Shown one piece after another: positions 7,525-15,917 of a stretch of 64,000 bases of DNA. The DNA is taken from assembly GCF_021646685.1 (NCBI RefSeq), contig NZ_JAKJHW010000006.1, forward strand, positions 210,446-274,445, given 5' to 3'. Under the pieces are notes generated by a model. It worked only from the letters and a program-made list of their open reading frames with translations. It ran no database searches and was not told where the DNA came from. Source of the stretch: Pseudalkalibacillus salsuginis (GTDB lineage Bacteria > Bacillota > Bacilli > Bacillales > Fictibacillaceae). Both the position numbers and the translations under genes were made by a program. Numbering within the stretch: the stretch's first letter is position 1; each line of letters starts with the position of its first letter.

Positions 7525-9933
7525 TTGAACAAGAAAAAAATTGCATCCACGGCACTTGCGGTCATGATGGGGATAAGTACGCTTACATATGGTGCATTTA
7601 CATCGCCTCAGCATGCAGAAGCTGAGCACATCAAAGAAAGCATTTCCAAGTCCTATGCAGGAGCACCGATTGATCTCGGTATTGCAAACGATGAGAGATT
7701 GATTGAAATGCTGAAAGAGAGTGGTAAGATTTCACAAAATGCGAATCCTGCTGCAGCAGAAAAAGCCTTGAATAAATACTTGAAGGAAAGAGCTGCAAAC
7801 GGAAAGCATTCGCATGAGGGAGACCTGCATGAAGAAGCGAAGGAATCAAAAGAAATACTCCAAGAACAAATGAAAAGTAATGGCTTGATGTCTGGGAAAG
7901 GAAAGAAGAATGGCCAGACGAAAGGGAATACTGTTGATGGAGTTACAGAAGAGGAATGGAACGGTGCAACACGTACAGATAAAGTTCTTGCTTTGCTGAT
8001 CGAATATCCAGATTACCCAGCGTCTAAAATCGAGGCTGGCGATACTGATATGTACTATGAAGGATATGTAAAAGAGCATTATACAGATATGCTTTTCAGT
8101 GAGGATGGCTATGAAGGGCCGAATGGAGAAAACCTCGTATCTGTTAAGCAATTCTATGAAGAGCAATCTGGCGGAAGCTACTCTATCGAAGGTGAAGTAG
8201 CAGGGTGGTATCAAGCTAAGCATCCAGCAGCATACTACGGTGGAAACAATGCTAGTGACAATGATTCCGATCCACGTGCTTTAGTAAGAGAAGCACTTCT
8301 GGCAGCGGCTGCGGATCCAAACCTTGATTTAAGCAAGTATGATCAGGAAGACCGGTATGACCTTGATGGTGACGGGGACTATCGTGAGCCGGATGGATTG
8401 ATCGACCACTTGATGATCGTCCATTCGTCTGTCGGTGAGGAAGCAGGCGGTGGTGGATTAGGAGAAGATGCAATCTGGTCACATCGTTGGTCTCTAGGAG
8501 GCGTTTTCCCGATCACTGGATCCCCAGAGCCCGAAGTGGATTATTGGGGACAAGGGACAATGTATGCTTACGATTATACGATTGAACCTGCTGATGGTGC
8601 AGCCGGTGTGTTCGCCCACGAATATGGTCATGACCTAGGTTTACCTGATGAATACGATACGATCTATTCAGGTGCTGGTGAAGCGGTAGCTTATTGGTCG
8701 ATCATGTCTAGTGGAAGCTGGGCAGGTGATATTCCAGGAACTGAACCAACTGGATTCAGTGCATGGTCGAAGGAATTCTTACATTCATCTATGCCAGGAA
8801 GCAACTGGCTGACTGGAACTACGATCCATGCGGATGATGTCACTAGTAAAGGAACTGAAGTGTTGCTTGATGAAGCAGTTACAAAAGGCACGAATAATGA
8901 TGCAGTACGTATCGATCTACCGGATAAAGAGAAAACAATCAACATCCCGGCAAGCGGTGAATACGAGTACTTTGGCGGTACGGGTGATGAAGTCGACCAC
9001 ACTATGGTGACGGAGGTTGATCTTACTGGAGCAACGAATGCTACATTAGACTTTGATGTATGGTATGACATCGAGTCAAACTGGGACTTCGGCATGGTCC
9101 AGGTATCAACTGATGGAGGAGAAACATGGAATTCACTTTCAACACCAAATACCACCTCTGACATTGTCACAGATGGATACCCGGCAATTAAAGAAAACTT
9201 ACCGGGTTACACTGGTTCCAGTAACGGATGGGTACATGAAACAATCGATTTAAGTGAATATACCGGACACACAATCAAATTACAATACCGTTACATGACA
9301 GACTGGGGGACAACCCTTGATGGAATGTATGTAGATAATGTTTCTGTCACTGCAGATGGTAATGAAGTTGTATCTGACGGAGCAGAATCTGAAGCGGATG
9401 CGGCATTCGACCTACACGGGTTCAAGCGAGATACAGGTAAATTCACTTCAGAACACTACTATCTTCTTGAATGGAGATCCCACAACGGTGTGGACGAAGG
9501 ACTTTCACATATCCGTCGTGGTAACAGTCTGATGAACTACGATGCAGGGTTACTTGTTTGGTATGTGGATAATTCTTATGACAACAACTGGACTGGTATC
9601 CATCCTGGTGAAGGATTCCTTGGAGTTGTGGATGCAGACCAAGTTGTAAACCGATGGAGCGACGGAGCTCTAGGATCCACTCGATATCAAATGCATGATG
9701 CTGCATTTGGCTTAGGTAAAACTGAAAAGATGTTCCTGGATTACAGTGATACACAAGGTATTACAATGAGGGACAATGCAACGGAAAGAACACCACTATT
9801 TGATGATTCAAAGAAATACATGACTCCAGTAATTCCAGACGCTGGACGTAACGTTACAACTTACGGATTGAAATTCCGTGTCGTTGCCCAAAGTGATGAT
9901 GGAACGGTTGGTAAAGTAAAAATCTATAAATAA
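7525..9933 (+). CDS. inhA: Immune inhibitor A-type secreted metalloprotease (M6)
   Basis: An 802-residue secreted zinc protease. It has a Sec signal peptide (KKK, hydrophobic core, cleavage around SPQHAEA at about residue 32), a pro-region, and the M6 catalytic motif HEYGHDLGLPDEYD near residue 364 with a later SIMSSGSW Met-turn. A MAM-like beta-sandwich region (DFDVWYDIESNWDF) and a C-terminal domain follow. InhA proteases degrade host antimicrobial peptides and matrix proteins. A TTG start at 7525 follows GGGAGGG; an ATG at 7520 is closed by a stop after one codon. Monocistronic, with a strong terminator. Confidence 0.93.
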   Translation: MNKKKIASTALAVMMGISTLTYGAFTSPQHAEAEHIKESISKSYAGAPIDLGIANDERLIEMLKESGKISQNANPAAAEKALNKYLKERAANGKHSHEGDLHEEAKESKEILQEQMKSNGLMSGKGKKNGQTKGNTVDGVTEEEWNGATRTDKVLALLIEYPDYPASKIEAGDTDMYYEGYVKEHYTDMLFSEDGYEGPNGENLVSVKQFYEEQSGGSYSIEGEVAGWYQAKHPAAYYGGNNASDNDSDPRALVREALLAAAADPNLDLSKYDQEDRYDLDGDGDYREPDGLIDHLMIVHSSVGEEAGGGGLGEDAIWSHRWSLGGVFPITGSPEPEVDYWGQGTMYAYDYTIEPADGAAGVFAHEYGHDLGLPDEYDTIYSGAGEAVAYWSIMSSGSWAGDIPGTEPTGFSAWSKEFLHSSMPGSNWLTGTTIHADDVTSKGTEVLLDEAVTKGTNNDAVRIDLPDKEKTINIPASGEYEYFGGTGDEVDHTMVTEVDLTGATNATLDFDVWYDIESNWDFGMVQVSTDGGETWNSLSTPNTTSDIVTDGYPAIKENLPGYTGSSNGWVHETIDLSEYTGHTIKLQYRYMTDWGTTLDGMYVDNVSVTADGNEVVSDGAESEADAAFDLHGFKRDTGKFTSEHYYLLEWRSHNGVDEGLSHIRRGNSLMNYDAGLLVWYVDNSYDNNWTGIHPGEGFLGVVDADQVVNRWSDGALGSTRYQMHDAAFGLGKTEKMFLDYSDTQGITMRDNATERTPLFDDSKKYMTPVIPDAGRNVTTYGLKFRVVAQSDDGTVGKVKIYK

Positions 9934-9942
9934 ACTTGAAAG

Positions 9943-9977
9943 AAAACCAGCCTTGAGGACAACTCGAGGCTGGTTTT
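9943..9977 (+). terminator. Intrinsic terminator of inhA
   Basis: AAAACCAGCCT pairs perfectly with AGGCTGGTTTT (arms 9943-9953 and 9967-9977). Confidence 0.9.
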
Positions 9978-10057
9978 GTGTTGAGAATGATAGAGTACTG
10001 CTGTGACATCTCCCCGGTTAAAAGGATTAAGACCCTAAGATTGAAAAACCCTAAACA

Positions 10058-10165
10058 AAGGTACTCATAAAGAGGCTATGAGGCCTTTAAAATGAAAAAA
10101 AGCAGGATTTAAGGGACCCATAAAGAGGCTATGAGTCCCTCAAAACGAAAAAAAAACAGACTTCA
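10058..10165. repeat. Two units of the 52/53-nt hairpin array family
   Basis: Units start at 10058 and 10111 (53 nt apart). Each begins AAGGNACNCATAAAGAGGC and continues TATGAGNCC, so GGGACCCATA and TATGAGTCCC pair as a hairpin, followed by an A-rich spacer with AACGAAAAAA. Related arrays lie at 35655 and 61457. Confidence 0.75.
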
Positions 10166-10263
10166 AGACATGCGATATACGCATTAAAGGTTATAATGAA
10201 AAACCCCTTCCTTTTTTCTACTAATCTGGTATTATAGGAAAATAATCCCAATCCGACCTTGTC

Positions 10264-10840
10264 ACCTATTCCGATCCGCATTTTTCAACGTTCGGAATGG
10301 TAAAAGGTCTGGAATATACAATTGGCCAATTCAAGAAATGTCTGATGGCGGCCAGCAGATTATTGGAGTGATGATCCCTGGTATAGTGATCAGGAAAATC
10401 GGAACTTCATGGAACAAGGGCCATTTGATGTACTCCAGGGAGGAGAGACTTAAGGGACGATCATCGGTGGGAATCTATGTACGTTGAATCTTCTACAGGG
10501 GACAGAGTATATGCCTTCTTTAAAAAATAAGATCCTTTTTCTCGAGGATGATTATTTGACGCAGGATTTGATATTCGATCGGGATCTCCAGTCGTTGCTC
10601 CATTTGCCTGATGCTGATAAAATCAAATGCCTTGTCATCGGCCGCTTTCAACCACAATCGGAAGTATCGGATGAGGCACTTCGTATGATTATAGAAAGGA
10701 AAGCAGAACTGAATGGCATCCCGGTCATTTCGAATGTGAACTTTGGTCATACACAACCGGTATCCATTGTTCCAATCGGAGGTAAAGCTAGGATCAAAGC
10801 TATAGGGCAAGAAGCCAAAATTGAAATCATTAAACACTAA
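10264..10840 (+). pseudogene. Decayed LD-carboxypeptidase (S66/MccF-like)
   Basis: Three pieces of one MccF-type peptidase are readable. YSDPHFSTFGMVKGLEYTI starts at 10267 in one frame. SDDPWYSDQENRNF follows in another frame, then an in-frame TAA at 10451-10453. GTIIGGNLCTLNLLQGTEYM onwards then runs to the stop at 10840. So there is at least one frameshift and one stop, and the N-terminal half is missing. The last 118 codons remain open but cannot make a functional enzyme. The family removes C-terminal amino acids from murein peptides or microcin-like toxins. Confidence 0.85.
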
Positions 10841-10849
10841 GGAGGCGCA

Positions 10850-11284
10850 ATGGAATATAAAAAATTTACAAGTCTGCCTGATGAAACAGCCCTTGAGCAT
10901 TTGAATGCATTGCACAATCGTGTTTTCGGTTCAACAAATGGTTTTGTAGAAGACCTCCAAACCAAACATCGGCCATTTATTTTAGCGGCTATCGAGAATG
11001 AAAGGGTAATCGGTTATAAAATCGGCTACGAGCGGAAGGTGAATCACTTTTACAGCTGGTTAGGAGGCGTCCATCCTGATTACAGGGGAAAAGGCATCGG
11101 AGAAGAATTGCTCGTTCGTCAACATAAATGGTGTCGAGAGAACGGGTATAAGACGATTCGTACGCATACTAAAAATCAATGGCGGAGCATGTTGATTTTG
11201 AACATTAAAAATGGTTTCGATGTAATCGGCACTTTTACAGATGCAAAAGGTGAAACGAAAATCATTCTTGAAAAGCGTTTGTAA
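10850..11284 (+). CDS. GNAT family N-acetyltransferase
   Basis: A 144-residue single-domain acetyltransferase. The acetyl-CoA loop is GGVHPDYRGKGIGEELLVRQ around residue 71, followed by the terminal motif NIKNGFDVIGTF. The start at 10850 has AAGGAGGCGCA immediately upstream, only 9 nt after the decayed LD-carboxypeptidase, so the two were probably one operon. The substrate is unknown. Followed by a terminator and a truncated copy of the long-hairpin element. Confidence 0.88.
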   Translation: MEYKKFTSLPDETALEHLNALHNRVFGSTNGFVEDLQTKHRPFILAAIENERVIGYKIGYERKVNHFYSWLGGVHPDYRGKGIGEELLVRQHKWCRENGYKTIRTHTKNQWRSMLILNIKNGFDVIGTFTDAKGETKIILEKRL

Positions 11285-11290
11285 AAATAT

Positions 11291-11322
11291 CTGGGACCGA
11301 CGTATTGGGCAGTCCCAGTTTT
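11291..11322 (+). terminator. Intrinsic terminator of the GNAT gene
   Basis: CTGGGAC (11291-11297) pairs with GTCCCAG (11312-11318), then TTTTC. Confidence 0.75.
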
Positions 11323-11341
11323 CTCTATAAATTGCTTTTTT

Positions 11342-11480
11342 AGACTTCCTGCGGTGACGACACATTGATTTATATCATAAGTGTGAGAGCCCACGCAGAA
11401 CCAAGTCTTTGTTTGGTTCGAGCCTCCTCGTCGGACTTCCAGTGACCTTCGTGGCTGACCAGGGCGTTTGCGCTTTTCTT
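11342..11480 (+). repeat. Long-hairpin element, copy B (left arm missing)
   Basis: Contains the loop cassette (GACACATTGATTTATATC to TTTGGTTCGAG) and the complete right arm ending GGGCGTTTGCGCTTTTCTT. The left arm is truncated to a short CCTGCGG stub. It abuts the 3' end of the convergent yfkAB gene. Confidence 0.8.
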
Positions 11481-12598
11481 TAAATATTAGACTTTTTCAT
11501 TGTGAAATCTTCTTTTGTATAATAGGCATCTTTTACAAGGATGTTCGGACCGAGGCATTTAACGGAAGGGCAGTGGCAATTAACACTACGGGCAAGCTGA
11601 CTATCCAGCCATTTGTCATAGACTTCCTGCAACCGGTCCGTCTGGATATTTCCAAGTGGAGGGGCATCACCGAAATCAGTCACGATGACATTCCCGTTAA
11701 AGATATTGACATTCAAACGGGAGCGTCCATCAGGATCATTCCTGACAGTCACATTGTTCTCCTTATATAACCGTTTCAAAAGCTTCAGATCATCTTCATG
11801 ATCACTGCATGCGTAAAACGGTAATGTACCAAACAGCATCCATGTATTTTTGTCCCGTACGTCCAAAAGGTGATGGATCCCCTTACGGATTTCAGGAAGA
11901 ATCGCCGCTTCCAATCCGCTTGCAAAATCGCTGGGGTACATCGGGTGAACTTCGTGGCGCTGGCAGCCCATTTCAACAATTTGCTTATGAATGGATTCGA
12001 TATGTGGTAATGTCCGTCTGTTCAACATCGTTTCCGCAGATACGATCACTCCTCCAGTAGTCAGAGCCCTGGCGTTTTCAACCATTCTTTGAAAGTACTG
12101 TTCCCGCTGACGAAGATTCGGCTTTTTCTCCATCATCGCAAACCCAATTTCATTAAAGTCCTCGATCGAACCGTAGTTATGGGAAATATGTAACACATCA
12201 AGATACGGTGTGATCAGTTCATATCGTTTCAAATCTAAAGTCAAATTTGAGTTGATTTGTGTGCGTACTCCTCTTTCGTGTGCATAGCGAAGCAGCGGAA
12301 CGACGTATTCTTTGACAGATTTCATGGATAACATCGGTTCCCCGCCAGTTATACTAATTGAACGGAGGAGTGGAATCTCGTCAAGCCGGTTCAGCATCAG
12401 TTCAACCGGAAGTGCTTCAGGGTCTTTCGGTTGCAACGTGTACCCGACAGCACAATGTTCACACCGCATGTTACAGATCGTCGTAGTTGTAAACTCAATA
12501 TTGCTCAATACCAATTTTCCATATTCCGTTACATCGAGATAAGCTTCCCACGGATCATTTTCCGGTATGATCTTTCGAGAATAGGTTTCTTGTATCAT
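11480..12598 (-). CDS. yfkAB: Radical SAM/CxCxxxxC protein YfkAB
   Basis: A 372-residue radical SAM protein. The 4Fe-4S cluster motif CNMRCEHC gives C42, C46 and C49, ITGGEPML follows for SAM binding, and the C-terminus has CHCPSVKC (C341, C343, C348), the CxCxxxxC signature of the YfkAB subfamily. Its reaction is unknown. The start at 12598 has AGGAGTTC just upstream. The gene stands alone on the minus strand; copy B of the hairpin element lies directly behind its stop and may act as its terminator. Confidence 0.92.
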   Translation of the reverse strand: MIQETYSRKIIPENDPWEAYLDVTEYGKLVLSNIEFTTTTICNMRCEHCAVGYTLQPKDPEALPVELMLNRLDEIPLLRSISITGGEPMLSMKSVKEYVVPLLRYAHERGVRTQINSNLTLDLKRYELITPYLDVLHISHNYGSIEDFNEIGFAMMEKKPNLRQREQYFQRMVENARALTTGGVIVSAETMLNRRTLPHIESIHKQIVEMGCQRHEVHPMYPSDFASGLEAAILPEIRKGIHHLLDVRDKNTWMLFGTLPFYACSDHEDDLKLLKRLYKENNVTVRNDPDGRSRLNVNIFNGNVIVTDFGDAPPLGNIQTDRLQEVYDKWLDSQLARSVNCHCPSVKCLGPNILVKDAYYTKEDFTMKKSNI

Positions 12599-12677
12599 AA
12601 AAAGAACTCCTTTGATGACTTGATCTCTCCATACTATATCACGAACACTTTTAGGAAATGGCGGTTACGCAATATTC

Positions 12678-13139
12678 TTATAATTTTCTGGTCATGACGA
12701 TGCTGTTTTCTTCATAACCGAGACGCCTGTAGAGTGCTATCGCACCGGTGTTCTGTCCAAAGACATGGAGACCGATTTCTGCACCGAGATCCTTTGCCTT
12801 ATGATGCAGCTCCTCTAATGTTTTGGTCCCGTAGCCTTTGCCCCGTTCTTCAGGGACAATCCAAATTTCATAGATGAATACCTGGCGATCCTTTTCTTGA
12901 TGGTTAAACCAGAGTGCCCCGACATGATCGTTGTTCTTCACATCCACCACATCATAAAAATAGTGCTTTTCAGTATGTAAGCCATCATTCAATATTTGGT
13001 TATATTGTTTTGTTGCTTTCTCTGTGGCAGCTTCAATCGAAATGTCGTAATTCTTACTCATGTTGTAGATGTATTCCTAAATCGAACGACTGTGGAATTT
13101 CTCGTAATCTTCTTCAGTCATCGGCTTCAAACGGATCAT
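12678..13139 (-). pseudogene. GNAT acetyltransferase interrupted by an in-frame amber stop
   Basis: A full GNAT reading starts at 13139 with ATG and a GGAGG site 8 nt upstream, giving MIRLKPMTEEDYEKFHSRSI, then TAG at 13079-13077. In the same frame it continues EYIYNMSKNYDISIEAAT and on to YRRLGYEENSIVMTRKL. The downstream open part (127 codons from 13061) has the acetyl-CoA loop PEERGKGYGTKTLEEL but no ribosome site before its first ATG. It is therefore a one-stop pseudogene unless the stop is suppressed or is a sequencing error. Confidence 0.8.
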
Positions 13140-13261
13140 TGAAAAACCTCCTTTCCATCAGATTACCATATTTCGAGAATAGCAAGAAGATTCTGAAGCA
13201 TCCTGCTCGTGTATTACTAGAGATGTATGTAATAATAAGGAGAAAAGGAGGAGGATATCCA

Positions 13262-14251
13262 ATGAAAGCGATCGTACATACGAATCCAAAAGGAATGGAA
13301 GGTTTGAAAGTACAGGCATTCGAATCTCCTGTTATAAAAGAGGGAGAGGTTAAGGTTCAGCTGAAAGCTGCTGGCTTGAATCATAGGGACCTGTTCGTTA
13401 TACATCGTCATGGGGAAAACGAAGCACCATTTGTTGTCGGGTCAGATGGGGCAGGGATCGTGACAGAAATCGGTTCAGGTGTGACTGGCGTTTCAGTAGG
13501 TGACGAAGTGGTGATCAACCCAGGGCTTGGATGGCAAAAGAATTCACCAGCGCCGCCTGAGGGATTTGAGATCCTTGGGTATCCATCCAACGGTACGTTT
13601 GCTGAGGAAGTTGCTGTTCCAGCAGAACACGTGGAAGCAAAACCGGAGCACTTAAGCTGGGAAGAGGCTGGTGTATTGCCCCTTGCTGCCTTGACCGCTT
13701 ATCGTGCCCTCTTTACAAGAGGTAAAATCGAAGAGGGACAGCATGTGTTGCTTCCAGGAGTCGGAAGCGGAGTCATCACTTTCATCCTCCAGTATGCTAA
13801 GGCGGTCGGTGCAAAAGTGACAGTTACCTCAAGAAGCGAAGAGAAACGTAATCAGGCGTTAGAACTCGGAGCGGACCATGCAATCGACAGTGAATCAGAC
13901 TGGGATGAAGTGATGGACGGTGAAAAAGTGGATCTGGTCATTGAGAGTGTAGGAGCGGCTACTTTCCAAAAATCGCTCGAACAGGTGAAACCGGGGGGGA
14001 CAGTGGTGACGTTCGGCGCCTCAGCCGGTGATGAAATCTCGATCAACATCCGTCATTTCTTTTATGGCCAGTACAATCTATTAGGCTCCACGATGGGAAG
14101 TCATGAAGAATTCAAAGAAATGTTGGAGTTCATCAAAAAATACAATATCAAGCCTGTGATGGATCGGACATTTTCATTGGAAGAGGCACATGAGGCATTC
14201 AAACGCATGGAAGAAGCGAAGCAGTTCGGGAAAATAGCCTTCATTTTATGA
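13262..14251 (+). CDS. Zinc-binding-type alcohol dehydrogenase/quinone reductase, YogA-like
   Basis: A 329-residue medium-chain dehydrogenase/reductase with an N-terminal GroES-like domain (GLNHRDLFVIHR, VVGSDGAGIVTEIGSGV) and a Rossmann NAD(P) domain (LLPGVGSGVITFILQYAKAV). Length and motif order resemble B. subtilis YogA. The family reduces quinones or aldehydes with NADPH; the substrate is unknown. The ATG at 13262 follows AAAGGAGGAGG; longer in-frame readings back to 12914 overlap the opposite GNAT gene and are not coding. Ends before a shared bidirectional terminator. Confidence 0.9.
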   Translation: MKAIVHTNPKGMEGLKVQAFESPVIKEGEVKVQLKAAGLNHRDLFVIHRHGENEAPFVVGSDGAGIVTEIGSGVTGVSVGDEVVINPGLGWQKNSPAPPEGFEILGYPSNGTFAEEVAVPAEHVEAKPEHLSWEEAGVLPLAALTAYRALFTRGKIEEGQHVLLPGVGSGVITFILQYAKAVGAKVTVTSRSEEKRNQALELGADHAIDSESDWDEVMDGEKVDLVIESVGAATFQKSLEQVKPGGTVVTFGASAGDEISINIRHFFYGQYNLLGSTMGSHEEFKEMLEFIKKYNIKPVMDRTFSLEEAHEAFKRMEEAKQFGKIAFIL

Positions 14252-14333
14252 AGTGAAATCTATTTCAAGGAATGGCTTTGTTACAAGTGATGCTGATTTT
14301 TTGCTTAATCAAGCCTAAGATAACTATAACGAA

Positions 14334-14377
14334 AAAAGGATTGAACGCTAGGACCGGTGGAAGCGTTCAATCCTTTT
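14334..14377. terminator. Bidirectional terminator between YogA-like gene and a small minus-strand gene
   Basis: AAAAGGATTGAACGCT pairs perfectly with AGCGTTCAATCCTTTT, with A and T runs on both sides. Confidence 0.88.
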
Positions 14378-14382
14378 GTCAT

Positions 14383-14487
14383 TCAGTTGGATAACATGTT
14401 CCAAAACGTAAGCGCTACAAAGATAAAAGCCATGATTGCGATTGTTCCAGCTATTAACGGACGAAAAAGATTCATGAATGTGTTCAT
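14383..14487 (-). CDS. 34-residue single-helix membrane peptide
   Basis: MNTFMNLFRPLIAGTIAIMAF followed by IFVALTFWNMLSN: one membrane helix and no other domain. AAGGGG lies about 10 nt before the ATG. The stop lies just beside the bidirectional terminator, which supports a real transcript. Not recognised; typical of small Bacillus membrane peptides. An inverted repeat upstream (14511) may control it. Confidence 0.55.
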   Translation of the reverse strand: MNTFMNLFRPLIAGTIAIMAFIFVALTFWNMLSN

Positions 14488-14510
14488 ATGTAATCTACCC
14501 CTTTGGAAAG

Positions 14511-14536
14511 TTTCTTTGTCTATATAGACGAAGAAA
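14511..14536. promoter_or_regulatory. 26-bp inverted repeat, candidate operator
   Basis: TTTCTTTGTC (14511-14520) and GACGAAGAAA (14527-14536) flank a TATATA centre, with one mismatch pair per arm. It is about 24 bp upstream of the small membrane-peptide start on the minus strand. Confidence 0.4.
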
Positions 14537-14607
14537 AGGAGTGGAAGTTTCGTTTTTATTACGAATATTACATAAATGTTACGAAAGGACTAGAAATCCT
14601 ATAAAAC

Positions 14608-14749
14608 ACTAGTTAAAAAAAACTAGAAATTTTTTTGTTTTTCAAGTTTAAAAAGTGATGAAGGGGGTATCATTATACTAACAACCTTTTATCCCCCTAA
14701 CCCCTAAACCCTAAGAGAAAACCTCTTCCGAATTCGGAAGGGGTTTTTT
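14608..14749 (+). other. Two terminator-like hairpins flanking a C-rich tract, possible small RNA
   Basis: A CTAGTT/AACTAG hairpin followed by seven T lies at 14608-14638. AAGGGGG near 14660 can pair with CCCCCT near 14695, which continues into a CCCCTAA/CCCTAA tract. A strong terminator (CCTCTTCCG/CGGAAGGGG, then T6) ends at 14749. No ORF with a ribosome site was found between. The 3' terminator without a gene suggests a small RNA or peptide transcript. Confidence 0.35.
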
Positions 14750-14774
14750 CGTGTTTTGCACAAGATTGATCCAA

Positions 14775-14954
14775 CTATTTTGAACGGATTTCTTCAATAA
14801 GTACCGTAAGTTTATCATTCAATTCACGGTCACTTTTTTGTTTCCGCTTCATAAAGGATATAAAACTGATTAGTGTATAGATTACTAAGATAAATAAACC
14901 GAGTATGAAAAAAAGATACAATCCTGCGAAAATCGAATATTGCATATCCATCAT
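14775..14954 (-). CDS. DUF4083-like small membrane protein
   Basis: A 59-residue protein: one N-terminal membrane helix (about residues 7-34) followed by a basic segment and a short helix (KRKQKSDRELNDKLTVLIEE). This layout matches the small DUF4083-type proteins of Bacillus, whose function is unknown. AAGGAG stands 9 nt before the ATG pair at 14954/14951; another ATG at 14958 is in a different frame and closes early. Below the length limit of common gene finders. Confidence 0.65.
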   Translation of the reverse strand: MMDMQYSIFAGLYLFFILGLFILVIYTLISFISFMKRKQKSDRELNDKLTVLIEEIRSK

Positions 14955-15030
14955 TCATTAACCACTCCTTTATTCAATTGTAATAGATGTTAAAAAACGA
15001 TGAACACCTGGTTTTTCATCGTTTCGATTC

Positions 15031-15327
15031 TTAAACGTATTTTGTCATTATCTTCAGCATTAAGACTGATGATAATGAAACCATGACACCAAAGACAATC
15101 CAAGCATATATTCCGACCAATTGGGATAGGAAAGCCGCGAGGAATATCATTACACCGATTGCCATTATATACAAACCTGCTGACTTTGAAAGCCCTTCTT
15201 TATCAGTGATCGAACTTTCACCATATTGTTTAATAAGGAAAATGGATTTCTTCCACCAGAAGCCTGCTCCTAAAAGGATCAAGCTGCTTCCAATCAAAAA
15301 TATCGCAACAAATTGTTTTGTAACCAT
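15031..15327 (-). CDS. DUF3784-like three-helix membrane protein
   Basis: A 98-residue protein with three predicted helices (about residues 5-24, 52-70 and 72-92) and the GAGFWWKK segment after helix 1, matching DUF3784-type proteins of unknown function. The ATG at 15327 has GAAGGTGG 8 nt upstream; an in-frame ATG at 15351 has none. Upstream neighbour of the DUF4083-like gene on the same strand, about 75 nt apart, so the two may be co-transcribed. Confidence 0.65.
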   Translation of the reverse strand: MVTKQFVAIFLIGSSLILLGAGFWWKKSIFLIKQYGESSITDKEGLSKSAGLYIMAIGVMIFLAAFLSQLVGIYAWIVFGVMVSLSSVLMLKIMTKYV

Positions 15328-15568
15328 TCTTTGCCCACCTTCATAAGTCATCTGATTACTACTTTACAAAAGGATGGGCAAGGTGTAAACGTTTTTCATG
15401 AAGGGCCGTGATCTACGCAACTAAGTGGGTTGCTTCTGCTTTTCTATCGCCCGCGGAAAGAGAGTAAATTTCCAAAATGTAAAACAACAATCTATACGAA
15501 CGCAACAAGCAAGTGGGTTATCAACTTGCAGGAGAGGGTATGAAGGGTTGAAAAGGAGGTGTAGGGGA

Positions 15569-15742
15569 ATGTGGATGATAGTTCTGATCCTGATTTTGAT
15601 TGTACTGATTATCTCAATCTACTATGAGTATAGGAATCGGAAGAAAGCTGGTATCCACTTGAATTCCCATGAACACCAGGAACGGTCACAGGCTGAAATG
15701 TCAGAAGACCGTCATTCAGGTAGTGAACCACCACCAACCTGA
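15569..15742 (+). CDS. 57-residue single-pass membrane protein
   Basis: MWMIVLILILIVLIISIYYE is a membrane anchor, followed by a hydrophilic tail rich in His, Glu and Ser (LNSHEHQERSQAEMSEDRH). AAAAGGAGGT lies 8 nt before the ATG, which decides this start over a longer in-frame reading from 15425 that runs through repeat-like DNA. A long terminator follows. Function unknown. Confidence 0.6.
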   Translation: MWMIVLILILIVLIISIYYEYRNRKKAGIHLNSHEHQERSQAEMSEDRHSGSEPPPT

Positions 15743-15761
15743 TACTTGTAGGAAATTTTAG

Positions 15762-15821
15762 AGCCGAACCCTCAAAATCATTCACACACTTTGGTTGATG
15801 GTTTTGAGGTGTTTGGCTTTT
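15762..15821 (+). terminator. Long-stem intrinsic terminator
   Basis: AGCCGAACCCTCAAAATCAT pairs imperfectly with ATGGTTTTGAGGTGTTTGGC, ending in TTTT. Confidence 0.75.
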
Positions 15822-15917
15822 CGTTTGTAATTATTTGCTTTATACTTAAATACATCTTTCAAATACATATTTTCCCGATTATGCTAAAAAGGATGTTGCA
15901 CAAGGGGTGATACTTGG

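Noticed and set aside
12914..13261. N-terminal extension of the YogA-like gene
   Set aside because: In frame by chance, it overlaps the opposite GNAT gene; the ribosome site and conserved start are at 13262.
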